A stretch of DNA of 64,000 bases from Saccharomonospora cyanea NA-134 (GCF_000244975.1 NZ_CM001440.1:2402325-2466324), one strand, 5' to 3'; positions 8,430 to 17,730 are shown, numbered from the stretch's first letter. Made by a program: numbers and translations. Notes: generated from the sequence alone by a model not told the origin.

Positions 8430-8891
8430 ATGCAGATCGACCTGGGAGAGGACCCGCTGGCGCTCGACCGGCAGGTGTGCTTCGCGCTCTCCGTCGCCTC
8501 CCGCAGCGTCATCGGGCTGTACCGGCCCTTGCTGAAGCCGCACGGGCTGACCCACCCGCAGTACCTGGTGCTACTGGCGCTGTGGGAGCACACACCCCGC
8601 TCCATGAAGTCGCTCAGCGAGCTCCTGCGTGCCGAACCGGCGACGCTGTCGCCGTTGCTCAAGCGACTGGAGGCACTGGGCTACGTCACGCGCGACCGCG
8701 ATCCCACCGACGAGCGCTCCCTGGCCGTCGACCTCACCGATGCAGGCAAGGCGCTACGCGCCGAAGCGGAGAAGATCCCCTATCAGGTCGTCGAACGGCT
8801 CGGCATGGAGGTCTCAGAACTCGAGGAACTCCACGGCATGCTCGGCAAGGTCATCGCCGCCACCCGACGGACGAATCCGGAGGGCGCGTGA
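8430..8891 (+). CDS. MarR-family regulator of the OhrR type
   Basis: 153 aa (a GTG three bases upstream is an alternative start). The N-terminal motif DRQVCFALS contains the Cys that in OhrR proteins senses organic hydroperoxides (about residue 17 here). The winged HTH covers about 45-105, with SLSELLRAEPATLSPLLKRLE as recognition region and the wing DRDPTDERS. No ohr gene is adjacent, so the target may be the divergent DUF5313 gene or distant genes. Peroxide sensing is inferred from the conserved Cys. Confidence 0.88.
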   Translation: MQIDLGEDPLALDRQVCFALSVASRSVIGLYRPLLKPHGLTHPQYLVLLALWEHTPRSMKSLSELLRAEPATLSPLLKRLEALGYVTRDRDPTDERSLAVDLTDAGKALRAEAEKIPYQVVERLGMEVSELEELHGMLGKVIAATRRTNPEGA

Positions 8892-8962
8892 TCCCTGCGG
8901 TCGCCGGTGCCCGGAACTAGCCTGGAACCAGGCACCGCATTCCGCACGGCAAGGAGCGCGTG

Positions 8963-9379
8963 ATGTTCTCTCGGCTCAACCCCTACCTCAGCTTCCCCGG
9001 CAACACCCGGGAGGCGATGGAGTTCTACCGGAGCGTCTTCGGAGGGAACCTGACCCTGGACACCTTCGGGCAGTACGGGGCGGCGGAGGACTCCCCGGAC
9101 GCCGACAAGATCATGCACAGCGTGCTGGAGACCGACAGCGGATTCACCCTCATGGGCGCCGACGTCCCCTCCGACCAGGAACACAAGCCGGGCAACAACA
9201 TCGGTGTGAGCGTGAGCGGTGACGACGTCGAGGCGTTGCGCGGCTACTGGGCGAAGCTCGCCGAGGGCGCGACCGTACTCGTGCCACTCGAGAAGCAGAT
9301 GTGGGGCGACGAGTTCGGCATGTGCATCGACCGTTTCGGAATCCAGTGGCTGGTCGACATCGGGCTCCCCGCGGCCTGA
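8963..9379 (+). CDS. VOC-superfamily (PhnB/glyoxalase-like) protein
   Basis: 138 aa from the ATG at 8963 (AAGGAG site; a GTG one codon earlier is also possible). NPYLSFPGNTREAMEFYRSVFGG and the C-terminal WGDEFGMCIDRFGIQWLVDI are hallmarks of the PhnB-like branch of vicinal-oxygen-chelate proteins. The fold is built of paired beta-alpha-beta-beta-beta units. These proteins are often annotated as 3-demethylubiquinone methyltransferases by old similarity, but the reaction is not established. It is 71 bp after the MarR gene and possibly co-transcribed. Confidence 0.85.
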   Translation: MFSRLNPYLSFPGNTREAMEFYRSVFGGNLTLDTFGQYGAAEDSPDADKIMHSVLETDSGFTLMGADVPSDQEHKPGNNIGVSVSGDDVEALRGYWAKLAEGATVLVPLEKQMWGDEFGMCIDRFGIQWLVDIGLPAA

Positions 9380-9757
9380 CGACTCGGATTGCCTGGACCT
9401 GCTCGGGGCGCGGTGCGGACAGGCTGGAACAGCGCATAGGTCCGGAAGAACGAAGAGGGCAGAACGCCCTGCACCGCAGGGCGACGCTCAGAGCGGCGCG
9501 ATCGGGGTGGGCGATCGTCGATCCGAGGGCGGACGGTCCGACGACCGGCCAGCGGAGGTGGCTGCGTGCACGGGCCCGTCCAGCCGCGTCGGGAGCGGTG
9601 GACGCGTCAGAGTGGGGCTCGTCGCTCCTGGCCAGGTGACGGTGACGCTCCGACTGGCCGTTGAGGGTCACCGCCTTGACGGTCCGGAGTACGTGGGCCG
9701 TCCGGGACTGCACCGTGCCCAGGTCGAACGCAGGCGCTGCCCGAAAGCAACAGGCCG
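9380..9757. other. Intergenic stretch, no gene recognised
   Basis: 378 bp between the VOC gene and the convergent fucosidase gene. All six frames give low-complexity Arg/Pro/Ser-rich translations typical of high-GC non-coding sequence. I see no repeat, RNA gene or strong hairpin. Confidence 0.5.
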
Positions 9758-12496
9758 TCAGCGTTCGGTCACGACGGTGAGGTAGCTGCTCGACTGCCCA
9801 GACGTCGCGGAGTTGGGTCCGAGCACGACCCGTCCCGCCGGGAACTCGGCCGCCAGTACGACCAGCCCGGTCCCCGACGGGTCGTTCGTGCGGACGACCA
9901 GATCGGTTCTGGTGAAGTCCCGCAGCCACGACGGCCACCACGCCCCGGCCTCGGGCGCACCCCGCTCGTCGAAGGCCACGTACACCGTCGCGGGCCGGGC
10001 GAGATCCAGCACGAGGTAGTCGGCGAAGGCGTCGTTGGCCCACTGACCCACTCCGTCGTCGAACGTGTCGGTGAGCAGGACCGTGCCGGAGGCGTCCCGC
10101 ACCGACACGTCGTCGAACTCGCCCACCTCGTTGCCTGCCTCGCGGAAACCGACGGTCCCGGCCGGGAACGTGTCGTCGGTCCGCTCGTCGACGAGGACAC
10201 CGTCCACGAACGTCCGGATCGTGGAGCCTTCCAACTCCATGCGCACGCGGTAGTCCCGGCCCGCGACCACGTCGAGCGGGATCGTGTCGGCCAGCTTGGT
10301 GTACGACCCGTCGCGCAGCAGGTGCGGAGTCAGCCCCGAACCCGGGTACAGCTGCCACATGTACCCGTTGCGGCGGTCCGGGCTCCGGAACACCCAGCCC
10401 GCGCCGCGGGTGGTGGGGCGTACGGTGACTTCGTAGCTGTAGTCGGTCCACTCGTGGCCCGTCCGCGCCAGTGTGACGTCGCCGCCCACGATCCTCGCCC
10501 GCCCGTCGACGATCGACATGGGACCGGGCATCACCTGCTTGTCGTCGTTGGCGCCCGCGACCAGGACGCCACCGGACAGTTCCGCGGGCAGGTCCGTGAT
10601 CCGCCAGTCGCGATCCACGTACGCCTGCGCACCGGGCTCCGCGATGGCCACCGTCGAGAGTTTCTCAGGCTCCACCACCTTCACGAGGTCGGTCAGCACG
10701 ATGGAATCGGCGGGCTGGTAACGCACCCCGCCCACGGCGATGTCGGCGACGAGCCGGTAGACGGCGGGCACGGCGTCGGACGGTGGCGTCACGGTGAACG
10801 TGAGGCCGTGCGACCGTCCGGGGCGCAGCGGCGCCACCGTGTGCGACCTCGGCTCCACGTTCCAGCCCTCGGGGACGGCCAACCGGACTCGTGCCGACGG
10901 CGAGGTGCGTGGCCCCGGGTTCGTCAGCGAGATCCGGGCCCGCACGGGCTCACCATCCTCCGGCTGCGACGGCACGTCGATCGCCGTGTGCAGGGGCTGC
11001 GACAGTCCGGGCGTCACGATCTTGAACGTGTACGCGTGGTCGCTGCGGGTGGCGTCGGCTCCCTCGTCCGGCATGGTGACCGTGACGCGGCCGTCGTTCC
11101 GCGTCCACGGCAGCGGCTCACCGTCCGAGCCGAGGAGCGTGATGCGGCTGGACGGAGCCAGCGGCAGGTCACCGGAGAGCGTCAGTTCCTCGCCTGGCCA
11201 GGCGAGCGCGGTGGCGTAGAGCGCGTCGTCCTGCGCGGTGTAGCGCACCGGAACGGCGCTGTGCCGGTCGTCGTAGTGGGACCAGTGGGTGCTGCCGTAG
11301 ATGGCCTCGCCGTTGACGGCGAGCCAGTCGCCGAGGGCGCGGACGCGGTCGGCCTGGACCTCGGGGATCGAACCGTCGGCCCTGGGGCCGATGTTGAGCA
11401 GCAGGTTGCCGTTCTTGCTGACGGTGTCGACGAAACTGTGGATCAGCTCCTCGGACGTGAGGTAGTCCTCGACGTCCTCCCGCTCGTTGTATCCGAAGGA
11501 GTGCCCGATGCCCCGTGTCGCCTCCCACTTGTCCGTCACGATGCCGCGTTGGGTGCGGTACTCGGGTGTCGTGAAGTCGGCGACACCGTTGCCGCACCGG
11601 TCGTTGACCGTGACCTCCTTGGGCGTCGGCCGGTTCTCGGCCTGGTTGAAGTAGTGGGCCATGAACTCGTTGCTGTTGTGGGGCACGTGCTCACCGATGT
11701 CGCACCACATGATGTCGGGGTCGAACCGGTCGACCAGTTCGAGCATCTGCGGGTACTGGTGGTCGTGGACGTCGTCGTCGACGGGGGTGTAGCCGGAGTA
11801 GGGGATCGGCTCGCCCGTGTACGGGTTCACGGGTCCCTCCTCCAGGCTGTGGCCGCGCGGCGGCACCCAGCCTCCGGCGGGGTGGTACCACTCCGCCAGC
11901 GAGTAGTAGAGCCCCTTCTTGAGCGGGTAGTCCTCCGCGGCGGTGAACAACTCGGACACGAAGTCGCGGTTCGGGCCCAGCGCGACGGTGTCGCGGTCGG
12001 TGGTGTCGGTGTCCCACAGGGCGACACCGTCGTGGTGTTTCGACGTGAACACGAAGTACTTGGCCCCGCCTGCGACGAAGAGGTCCAACCATTCCTCGGG
12101 GTCGAAGCGGTGTGGGTTCCACTCCTCGATGAACCGGTCGTACGGGTAGTCGGTGCCGTAGCGCTCCGCGTGGCGCTCGTGGGTGGGGCTGCCCGGATGG
12201 TTCATCTCGTACCAGTACCACTCGGCGTACCGGTCGGAGCCCTGACGCGCGCCTCCACCGTCCGGTGCGTAGGCGGGTACCGAGTACGGTCCCCAGTGGA
12301 TGAAGAAGCCCAGTTTGGCATCGTGGAACCACTCCGGCGCCTCGTGTCGTGACAACGAATCCGGGGTGGGGAGGTAGTCGCCGGAGGTTTCGAGCTGCTG
12401 TGCCCGCGCGGCGGATGACGGTGGGGCCGTCAGGGCGGCCGATGCCGCGACCACGCTGCCGAGAACGGCTACCGTCCGGGTGACTTTCGACGTCAT
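9758..12496 (-). CDS. Secreted GH29 alpha-L-fucosidase with NEW3 and C-terminal accessory domains
   Basis: 912 aa with a Sec signal (about 1-30, ending SSAARA). The GH29 barrel spans about 45-410: FFIHWGPYS near residue 65, FTSKHHDGVALWDT near 150-163, and the putative nucleophile D266 in DIMWCDIGEH. The family more often has WFDG at that position. LLLNIGPRADGSIP closes the catalytic domain. A beta-sandwich and a NEW3-like module (about 500-600) follow, then a laminin/3-keto-disaccharide-hydrolase-like jelly roll (about 650-790) and a short tail. It would release alpha-L-fucose from glycans outside the cell. An ATACATC-type operator lies 30 bp upstream of its start. Confidence 0.92.
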   Translation of the reverse strand: MTSKVTRTVAVLGSVVAASAALTAPPSSAARAQQLETSGDYLPTPDSLSRHEAPEWFHDAKLGFFIHWGPYSVPAYAPDGGGARQGSDRYAEWYWYEMNHPGSPTHERHAERYGTDYPYDRFIEEWNPHRFDPEEWLDLFVAGGAKYFVFTSKHHDGVALWDTDTTDRDTVALGPNRDFVSELFTAAEDYPLKKGLYYSLAEWYHPAGGWVPPRGHSLEEGPVNPYTGEPIPYSGYTPVDDDVHDHQYPQMLELVDRFDPDIMWCDIGEHVPHNSNEFMAHYFNQAENRPTPKEVTVNDRCGNGVADFTTPEYRTQRGIVTDKWEATRGIGHSFGYNEREDVEDYLTSEELIHSFVDTVSKNGNLLLNIGPRADGSIPEVQADRVRALGDWLAVNGEAIYGSTHWSHYDDRHSAVPVRYTAQDDALYATALAWPGEELTLSGDLPLAPSSRITLLGSDGEPLPWTRNDGRVTVTMPDEGADATRSDHAYTFKIVTPGLSQPLHTAIDVPSQPEDGEPVRARISLTNPGPRTSPSARVRLAVPEGWNVEPRSHTVAPLRPGRSHGLTFTVTPPSDAVPAVYRLVADIAVGGVRYQPADSIVLTDLVKVVEPEKLSTVAIAEPGAQAYVDRDWRITDLPAELSGGVLVAGANDDKQVMPGPMSIVDGRARIVGGDVTLARTGHEWTDYSYEVTVRPTTRGAGWVFRSPDRRNGYMWQLYPGSGLTPHLLRDGSYTKLADTIPLDVVAGRDYRVRMELEGSTIRTFVDGVLVDERTDDTFPAGTVGFREAGNEVGEFDDVSVRDASGTVLLTDTFDDGVGQWANDAFADYLVLDLARPATVYVAFDERGAPEAGAWWPSWLRDFTRTDLVVRTNDPSGTGLVVLAAEFPAGRVVLGPNSATSGQSSSYLTVVTER

Positions 12497-12828
12497 TGTC
12501 GGCCTCCACCAGCGTTGTGGCGCACATACATCGGATCTCTACGTCAACCTACGGAGAGACGTGGATCACAGTCAATGGTGCGACCTGGATGTGTGTGGCC
12601 GCTATCGGACAATCCCAGCCGACTCATCCGATGCGTGGAGCGGGCGGGGCCGCTGCGTGTCGACCGGTCCGTAGCGGATGACAAGGTTCGCGGCGCCCTC
12701 TGTCGCTTCTACCCGGAGCAACACGATCACCGCCCGATCGGCTCTTGTGGCGGGAGTCCTCGCCGCTATTGGCTGCTACTCGACAGAGACGAACCCGACC
12801 CACAGCATCGTGCATTCAGGAGGACGGC
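12497..12828. other. Divergent intergenic region between fucosidase and M14 peptidase
   Basis: About 330 bp containing the divergent promoters. It holds one ATACATC-type operator (listed separately) and the AGGAGG ribosome site of the peptidase at 12818-12823. Short ORFs here do not resemble proteins. Confidence 0.45.
12526..12540. promoter_or_regulatory. ATACATC-N-GAT operator-like site upstream of fucosidase
   Basis: ATACATC G GATCTCT at 12526-12540, 30 bp upstream of the fucosidase start. The left half and the GAT core match the perfect palindrome ATACATCCGATGTAT found upstream of the second GH29 gene near 57.4 kb. Shared occurrence before two fucosidase genes suggests one sugar-responsive regulator (GntR- or LacI-like); the regulator is not in the window. 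Confidence 0.5.
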
Positions 12829-14121
12829 TTGAGCCAGTCGCGACACCGATCCCGGAAATCCCCCGCGGTCCCGAGCGGACACAGACGTCACCCGGCGCGT
12901 TGGAGGGCACCGCTGGCGCTCGCGGCGGCCGGCTCGATCGCGCTGACCGGACTCGCCGCCGTATCCGCGTCGGCGGCGCAACCGGAGGGCCCCGGAAACG
13001 GTGCGTGCAAGGTCCATGACGATCCACAGTGGAGCGGATGGACCGACCACACCGAGCTCGGACGCGCACTCCACACCATCGAGCAGACGTCGGCGGGACG
13101 AGTCGAGGTCGAGCAGATCGGAACGAGCACACTCGGCCGTGAGCTCTGGTCCGCGAGAGTGGGCACGGGCGAGAAGGTGCTGATGGTGCAGAGCGCCATC
13201 CACGGCAACGAACGCACGGGGACCGAGGCGCTGCTCGGCATCCTGCGGGATCTCGGCACGAGTTCCGACCCGGCGACCGAACGCCTGCTCTCCGAGGTGA
13301 CCCTGGTCGCGCTGCCCATGGTCAACCCGGACGGCGGTGAGCTCAACCGCAGGATCAACGTCCTGTCGTGGGACGAGGTCGTGGCGCGGTACCCGCAGCT
13401 CGCGGACGCACCCCGGGCCTGGTACCACAGCCTCACCGGTGACGGCATCGCGCTGCCCGGCTTCGACCTCAACCGGGACTTCAACCCCGACCTCGACTAC
13501 CGGCCGAGTGCGGCGGACCTGCCGGGCAGGCAGGTGGACGCCGGTTTCTTCCTGGCTCCGGAGTCCCGAGCGATCCGGGACGTCTACGTCGCCCTGCGCG
13601 AGGAGTTCGGCACGGTGGACGCCGTCGTGGACCTGCACCACATGGGCCCGTGCGGACGCCTCACCGGTGGCCCCCAGGACGGCAAACTCATCTCGGTCGC
13701 CCTCGACTACCCGCCCCTGGGTGTCGAGGACGGCGCGGCCTACCGGGAGCAGTGGCCGTTGCTCGACCAGGACAAGTCCCGACGTTACGCCCTCGCGGTG
13801 GCCCGAGGCCTCCAGGACGCGTACGGGCCGCAGTCGCCACTGGCCGCGGTCGGCCGCTACCTCCACCCCGAGGAGCGGGAGTACGCGGGGCAGGGCCGGT
13901 CGGCCTTCGCGCTGAACGGGTCGGCCACCGTGCTGTTCGAGGTACGTGGACAGCAGGACGACCTGGGCCAGAAGCAGAAGGGCATGCTCGTGCAGACGGT
14001 GCGGACCGGTGTCGAGTCGCTGCTCGCGGCGATGGCCTCCGGAGAGGTCGACCGACTCGACGGTGACGACTTCTTCGGGCTGCCGGACTACGGCTGGGAC
14101 ACCGGCTCCAGCTCGGACTGA
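12829..14121 (+). CDS. Secreted M14 zinc carboxypeptidase
   Basis: 430 aa from a TTG at 12829, chosen because AGGAGG precedes it at the right distance; an upstream ATG at 12745 has no ribosome site. The N-terminus is Arg/His-rich followed by a hydrophobic signal region (about 27-50, ending ASAAQ). The M14 domain shows zinc ligands in IHGNERTGTE (H125, E128), DLHHMGP, and the catalytic Glu in LFEVRGQ. NPDGGELNRR and DLNRDFN are conserved substrate-pocket motifs. It is probably extracellular. It is divergent from the GH29 gene and ends at a bidirectional terminator. Confidence 0.9.
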   Translation: MSQSRHRSRKSPAVPSGHRRHPARWRAPLALAAAGSIALTGLAAVSASAAQPEGPGNGACKVHDDPQWSGWTDHTELGRALHTIEQTSAGRVEVEQIGTSTLGRELWSARVGTGEKVLMVQSAIHGNERTGTEALLGILRDLGTSSDPATERLLSEVTLVALPMVNPDGGELNRRINVLSWDEVVARYPQLADAPRAWYHSLTGDGIALPGFDLNRDFNPDLDYRPSAADLPGRQVDAGFFLAPESRAIRDVYVALREEFGTVDAVVDLHHMGPCGRLTGGPQDGKLISVALDYPPLGVEDGAAYREQWPLLDQDKSRRYALAVARGLQDAYGPQSPLAAVGRYLHPEEREYAGQGRSAFALNGSATVLFEVRGQQDDLGQKQKGMLVQTVRTGVESLLAAMASGEVDRLDGDDFFGLPDYGWDTGSSSD

Positions 14122-14135
14122 GGCGGAACTCCCTC

Positions 14136-14172
14136 GTGTGCCGGCCCGTCGGTCCTCGTCGGGTCGGCACAC
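14136..14172. terminator. Bidirectional hairpin terminator
   Basis: GTGTGCCGGCCCG (14136-14148) pairs with CGGGTCGGCACAC (14160-14172), a 13-bp stem with one G-T pair and an 11-nt loop. It sits between the convergent peptidase and oxidoreductase genes. Confidence 0.7.
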
Positions 14173-14190
14173 CGGTCCCGGAGCCCGCTG

Positions 14191-15030
14191 TCACAGGAAG
14201 TCGGCGGCGTGGTCGCGGGCCCACTCGGCGAACGTCCGTCCCGGCCGTCCCGTGACCTCCTCGACAATGGTGGAAGCCTCGGCGGGAACGCCGTCCTGGG
14301 CGGCCCAGAGCGCCATCGTGGCCTCCACCGCCACCGGCGGCATGGTGGTGGCCAGCTCCGCTCTCGCCTGCTCGGGCGTCACCCGTTCGACCGTGATCGC
14401 GCGTCCCCGCGCTTCAGCGAGGTGGCGCAGCTGCTCGGTCAGTGGGAGTGATTCCGGCCCGTGCACCCGGTAGGTGCGGCGTTCGTGTCCCGGCCGGGTC
14501 AGCGCGGCGACCGCGAGCGTGGCGAGGTCCTGCTCGTGGACGGGGGCCGTGTGCGCGTCGGGATAGGGCAGGCGCACGGCGTCCTCCCGGCGGATCGATC
14601 GCTGCCAGCACCACCGGGCGTTGGCCGCGAACAGGCCCGCACGGAGAAACGTCCAGTCGAGCGCGGAGTTCTCCAGGGCCACTTCGACGACGCGGTGTTG
14701 TCGCGCGACAGGGGAGTCCTGGGCGCCGTCGTGGGTGACGGCCTCGGACGACAGCAACACCACGCGACGTACTCCCGCCCTCTCGGCGGCCTCGACGAAC
14801 CCCTGCGCGCCGTCCGGAACGGCGTAGAGGAACACGCCGTCGGCACCCGCCAGGACCGGTGCCAGCGTGTCGGGACGGCTCAGGTCGGCGCCCACGACGT
14901 CCCAGCCGGGCGGGAAGCCCGCCGTGCCCGGACCGCGCGTGGTCGCCCGGATCCGGTGCCCCGCCGCGTGCAGACCGGCGGCGACCGACCGGCCGACGTT
15001 GCCCCGGGCGCCGAACACCACCATGACCAT
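14191..15030 (-). CDS. NmrA-like NAD(P)-binding oxidoreductase
   Basis: 279 aa from the ATG at 15030 (GGAG site). MVMVVFGARGNVGRSVAAGL has the NmrA/atypical SDR dinucleotide motif GARGNVG. ADGVFLYAVPDG, VVLLSSEAV and the C-terminal TFAEWARDHAADF are typical of the QOR2/NmrA group, which lacks a classical YxxxK catalytic pair and often acts as an NADPH-dependent quinone reductase or sensor. It lies just downstream of the SnoaL-like gene on the same strand (11-bp gap), so the two are probably co-transcribed. Confidence 0.87.
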   Translation of the reverse strand: MVMVVFGARGNVGRSVAAGLHAAGHRIRATTRGPGTAGFPPGWDVVGADLSRPDTLAPVLAGADGVFLYAVPDGAQGFVEAAERAGVRRVVLLSSEAVTHDGAQDSPVARQHRVVEVALENSALDWTFLRAGLFAANARWCWQRSIRREDAVRLPYPDAHTAPVHEQDLATLAVAALTRPGHERRTYRVHGPESLPLTEQLRHLAEARGRAITVERVTPEQARAELATTMPPVAVEATMALWAAQDGVPAEASTIVEEVTGRPGRTFAEWARDHAADFL

Positions 15031-15041
15031 GGTCGCTCCTC

Positions 15042-15485
15042 TCACGCCTCGACGTTGGTGTTGTGCAACGCGCCGATCCACCACCGGCTATCCCTGCGGA
15101 CGGCCACCAGCGTCCCGTGGTTGGCGAACGACCCTTCGGGCGTCCTCATGTCCTGTCTTATGTGGACGACTGCTGTGTCCTGATCGAGGCGCGCCAGGCC
15201 GAGTACGCTGACGTGCATCCGCCAGTCGCGCACCACCGACGACAGTCGCCGCGTGTGGTAGGCGTACAGCGCTTCCCAACCCCGGATGAGCGTGCCGTCC
15301 GGCACCACGACGACGGCGTCGTCGGTGAACGCGCCGTCGAGGACGTCGGGCCGTTTGTCGTTGAACCCCGTCTCGATGTCCCGCACGAGCGCGCGCAACG
15401 CGGCGTCGTCCCGTTCGTCGACGGGCAGGGTGCCGGCGTGGGGCCGGGCGGGCAGGCCGGGTTTCTTCGTCCGGTCGAGATCCAT
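15042..15485 (-). CDS. SnoaL-like/SgcJ-type DUF4440 protein
   Basis: 147 aa from the ATG at 15485. The NTF2-like fold is indicated by VRDIETGFNDKRPDVLDGAFTDDAVVVVPDGTLIRGWEAL and the terminal WWIGALHNTNV, as in the SgcJ/EcaC subfamily. These small alpha+beta-barrel proteins include hydrolases, cyclases and ligand-binding proteins. Nothing here fixes a reaction. It is followed at 11 bp by the NmrA-like gene. Confidence 0.82.
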   Translation of the reverse strand: MDLDRTKKPGLPARPHAGTLPVDERDDAALRALVRDIETGFNDKRPDVLDGAFTDDAVVVVPDGTLIRGWEALYAYHTRRLSSVVRDWRMHVSVLGLARLDQDTAVVHIRQDMRTPEGSFANHGTLVAVRRDSRWWIGALHNTNVEA

Positions 15486-15615
15486 GTTTCCGGACGTTAC
15501 GAGCGGCGGATACGGTCGGACATCTGTCGGATGACCGGTCTTGTGGCGGATGGGCCCCCTCGCAGGCGTCCCGATACCGGCGCGAGCACAGCAGGCCTTC
15601 GACGGGCCGAGTTCT

Positions 15616-16311
15616 TCACCCGCTCCGGCGGGTGTCACGCCCGGAGGGTGACGGTGCGGTGGCCAGCCCCACCAGACGGGGGAGGTCCTGGCGCAGCTGG
15701 TGCAGGTCGTCGTACACGGCGCGGGCCCCGTGGCTGGTCAGTTCCTCGACACCGAACCCTCCGGTGCGGACGGCGACGGCCGGTATGCCCATCCCGCCTG
15801 CCGCGTCGCAGTCCCACACGGAGTCCCCGACAGCGAGAGCGCGTTCCGTCCCCGCCTGCTCCCAGGCGGCGTCGAGGAGGTTCGGTGCGGGCTTGGTCTC
15901 CGACACGTCCGCCGAACTCGTCCATGCCACCGCACGGCGTCTGCCGTCCAGCAGGTCGAGATAGTGGTCGACGTGGTCCGGCTTGCCGGAACTGGCCAGC
16001 ACGACCGGCAGGTCCTGCTCGGCGGCGGCGTCGAGCAGTTCCACCGCACCGTCGAACGTGCGGACCTCGGGCATCAGGCGGTCGGCCTCGGCCTTCCAGA
16101 GTTCCCGTACCCGATCACCGTGGGCTGCCTCGACCTCCTCGCCCGCGACCGCTGAGACGAGCTTGTCACCTCCCATACCGATGGCCCGGTGGATGCGCCA
16201 CACCGGCACCGTCACGCCCACCTCGGCGAACGCGCGGTACCAGGCGATGGCGTGGTGATACGTCGTGTCGACGAGTGTGCCGTCCACGTCGAGGATGAGC
16301 GCGGTGTCCAT
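15616..16311 (-). CDS. HAD-superfamily phosphatase (phosphoglycolate phosphatase-like)
   Basis: 231 aa from the ATG at 16311. HAD motif I is LDVDGTLVDT (residues 7-16), motif II is in VVLASSGKPDH, motif III is the Lys of SETKPAPN, and motif IV is ALAVGDSVWDCDAA. An alpha-helical cap lies between motifs I and II, placing it in the Gph/beta-phosphoglucomutase-like subclass. It hydrolyses a small phosphate ester in the cytoplasm; the substrate is unknown. It is separated from the upstream MFS gene by a hairpin-rich spacer. Confidence 0.88.
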   Translation of the reverse strand: MDTALILDVDGTLVDTTYHHAIAWYRAFAEVGVTVPVWRIHRAIGMGGDKLVSAVAGEEVEAAHGDRVRELWKAEADRLMPEVRTFDGAVELLDAAAEQDLPVVLASSGKPDHVDHYLDLLDGRRRAVAWTSSADVSETKPAPNLLDAAWEQAGTERALAVGDSVWDCDAAGGMGIPAVAVRTGGFGVEELTSHGARAVYDDLHQLRQDLPRLVGLATAPSPSGRDTRRSG

Positions 16312-16348
16312 GGCGGGTAACTGCCCGCCCCGACACCCCCGCAAACCA

Positions 16349-16399
16349 GCGTGTCCGCGTCGCACGCTGCGGACACGCGTACGGGAGCTGCGGACACGC
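16349..16399. terminator. GCGGACACGC repeat hairpins after the MHS transporter
   Basis: GCGTGTCCGC (16349-16358) pairs perfectly with GCGGACACGC at 16369-16378; a second copy of the right arm lies at 16390-16399, so alternative hairpins are possible. The array sits in the 90-bp gap after the transporter stop and before the HAD start (both minus strand) and probably terminates the transporter transcript. A related copy occurs near 62.83 kb. Confidence 0.6.
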
Positions 16400-16401
16400 T
16401 G

Positions 16402-17730
16402 TCAGGGGCGGCGGGGGAGGCCCAGGTCGGCTCCCTTCGGTTCCTTGATCGCCGTGACTCCCGCGAAGGACACCACGCACAGCACCATGATGTACAGCCC
16501 CACCGAGCCCGACCACCCGGTGCTCTGCATGAGCAGTTCGGCGATCGTCGGCGCGAACGCACCGCCGAGGATCGCGCCGAGGGCGTACCCGATCGACACG
16601 CCCGAGTACCGCACCGACACCGGGAACAGCTCCGCGTACATCGCCGACATGGGGCCGTACGACAACCCGAGTCCGAACGTCAACACGAAGATGGCGAGCG
16701 CGAACACCACGATGTTGCCGATGTCGATGAGCAGGAACATCGGCACCATCCACACGAAAACGAACGCGTAACCGACCTGGAACGTCCTCACGCGGCCGAT
16801 GCGGTCGGACAGCGCGCCGCCGTAGAGGGTGAACACCAGCCAGCCGAACGACGCGAACACGGTGGCGAGCAGCACCGACGGTCGTGGCAGCCCGAGCTCG
16901 GCCGTGCCGTAGGAGATGAAGTACGCGATGACGAGGTAGCCCGCGGCGTTGTTGGCCACGAACACCAGCGCGGTCAGCAGTACTTCCCTGGCGTTGCGGC
17001 GGAAGAGGTCCCGCAGCGGTGCCGACGACTCCTTCCTGCGCTCCAGCATCTCCTTGAACACGGGGCTTTCTTCCACCGAGCGCCGGATGACGTAGCCGAG
17101 CCCCACCAGCAGCACGGACAGCAGGAAAGGCACCCGCCATCCCCAGGCCTCGAACTGCTCGGATGTGGTCATGGTCGTCATCAACCACAGCACACCCGTG
17201 GCGAGGATCAGTCCGATGGGGACACCGATCTGCGGGTAAGCGCCGAACAGTCCACGCCGGTTCAGCGGCGCGTGTTCCACCGACATCAGCGCGGCACCGC
17301 CCCACTCGCCACCCGCCGAGAACCCCTGGACGATGCGCAGCGACATCAGTGCGATCGGCGCGGCGAGACCGATGTCGGTGTACGTGGGCAGCAGTCCGAT
17401 GAGGGCGGTCGCGCCACCCATCGTCACCAGGGTGAAAACCAGCATCTTCTTGCGGCCCAACTTGTCTCCGTAGCGCCCCGCGACGATGGCGCCGAGCGGA
17501 CGGAACAGGAAGCTGATGCCGATGGTGGCCAGCGAGATGATCGTGGCGAGACCGGGGGACGTCTCGCCGACCGGGGCGAAGAACAGGGGCGCGAGCACCA
17601 GGCTCGCGGCCTGGGCGTAGATGAAGAAGTCGTACCACTCGATCGACGTGCCTGCGAGGGTGCTGAGCAGGACCTTGCGTTCCTCGCTCGACAGTTTCGG
17701 CCGTGCGGCTGCCGACGACGGTGCGGCCAT
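16402..17730 (-). CDS. MFS transporter, metabolite:H+ symporter (MHS/ShiA-ProP) family
   Basis: 442 aa with twelve membrane helices. The N-terminus TLAGTSIEWYDFFIYAQA is the signature start of the MHS family. RYGDKLGRKKMLVFTL is the loop 2-3 MFS motif, and GGEWGGAALMSVEHAP in helix 5 is again MHS-specific. Members import organic acids or osmolytes such as shikimate, alpha-ketoglutarate or proline betaine with protons. The ATG at 17730 gives the full N-terminus. The substrate is not predictable; neighbouring genes give no pathway. Confidence 0.92.
   Translation of the reverse strand: MAAPSSAAARPKLSSEERKVLLSTLAGTSIEWYDFFIYAQAASLVLAPLFFAPVGETSPGLATIISLATIGISFLFRPLGAIVAGRYGDKLGRKKMLVFTLVTMGGATALIGLLPTYTDIGLAAPIALMSLRIVQGFSAGGEWGGAALMSVEHAPLNRRGLFGAYPQIGVPIGLILATGVLWLMTTMTTSEQFEAWGWRVPFLLSVLLVGLGYVIRRSVEESPVFKEMLERRKESSAPLRDLFRRNAREVLLTALVFVANNAAGYLVIAYFISYGTAELGLPRPSVLLATVFASFGWLVFTLYGGALSDRIGRVRTFQVGYAFVFVWMVPMFLLIDIGNIVVFALAIFVLTFGLGLSYGPMSAMYAELFPVSVRYSGVSIGYALGAILGGAFAPTIAELLMQSTGWSGSVGLYIMVLCVVSFAGVTAIKEPKGADLGLPRRP

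Noticed and set aside
10322-12352. A 676-codon plus-strand open frame opposite the fucosidase gene
   Set aside because: It is a high-GC antisense shadow: Val/Gly/Asp/Arg-rich with no motif, lying exactly opposite a well-supported GH29 gene. Similar long shadows opposite GH97 (26646-28256) and htpG (40232-41839) were rejected for the same reason.
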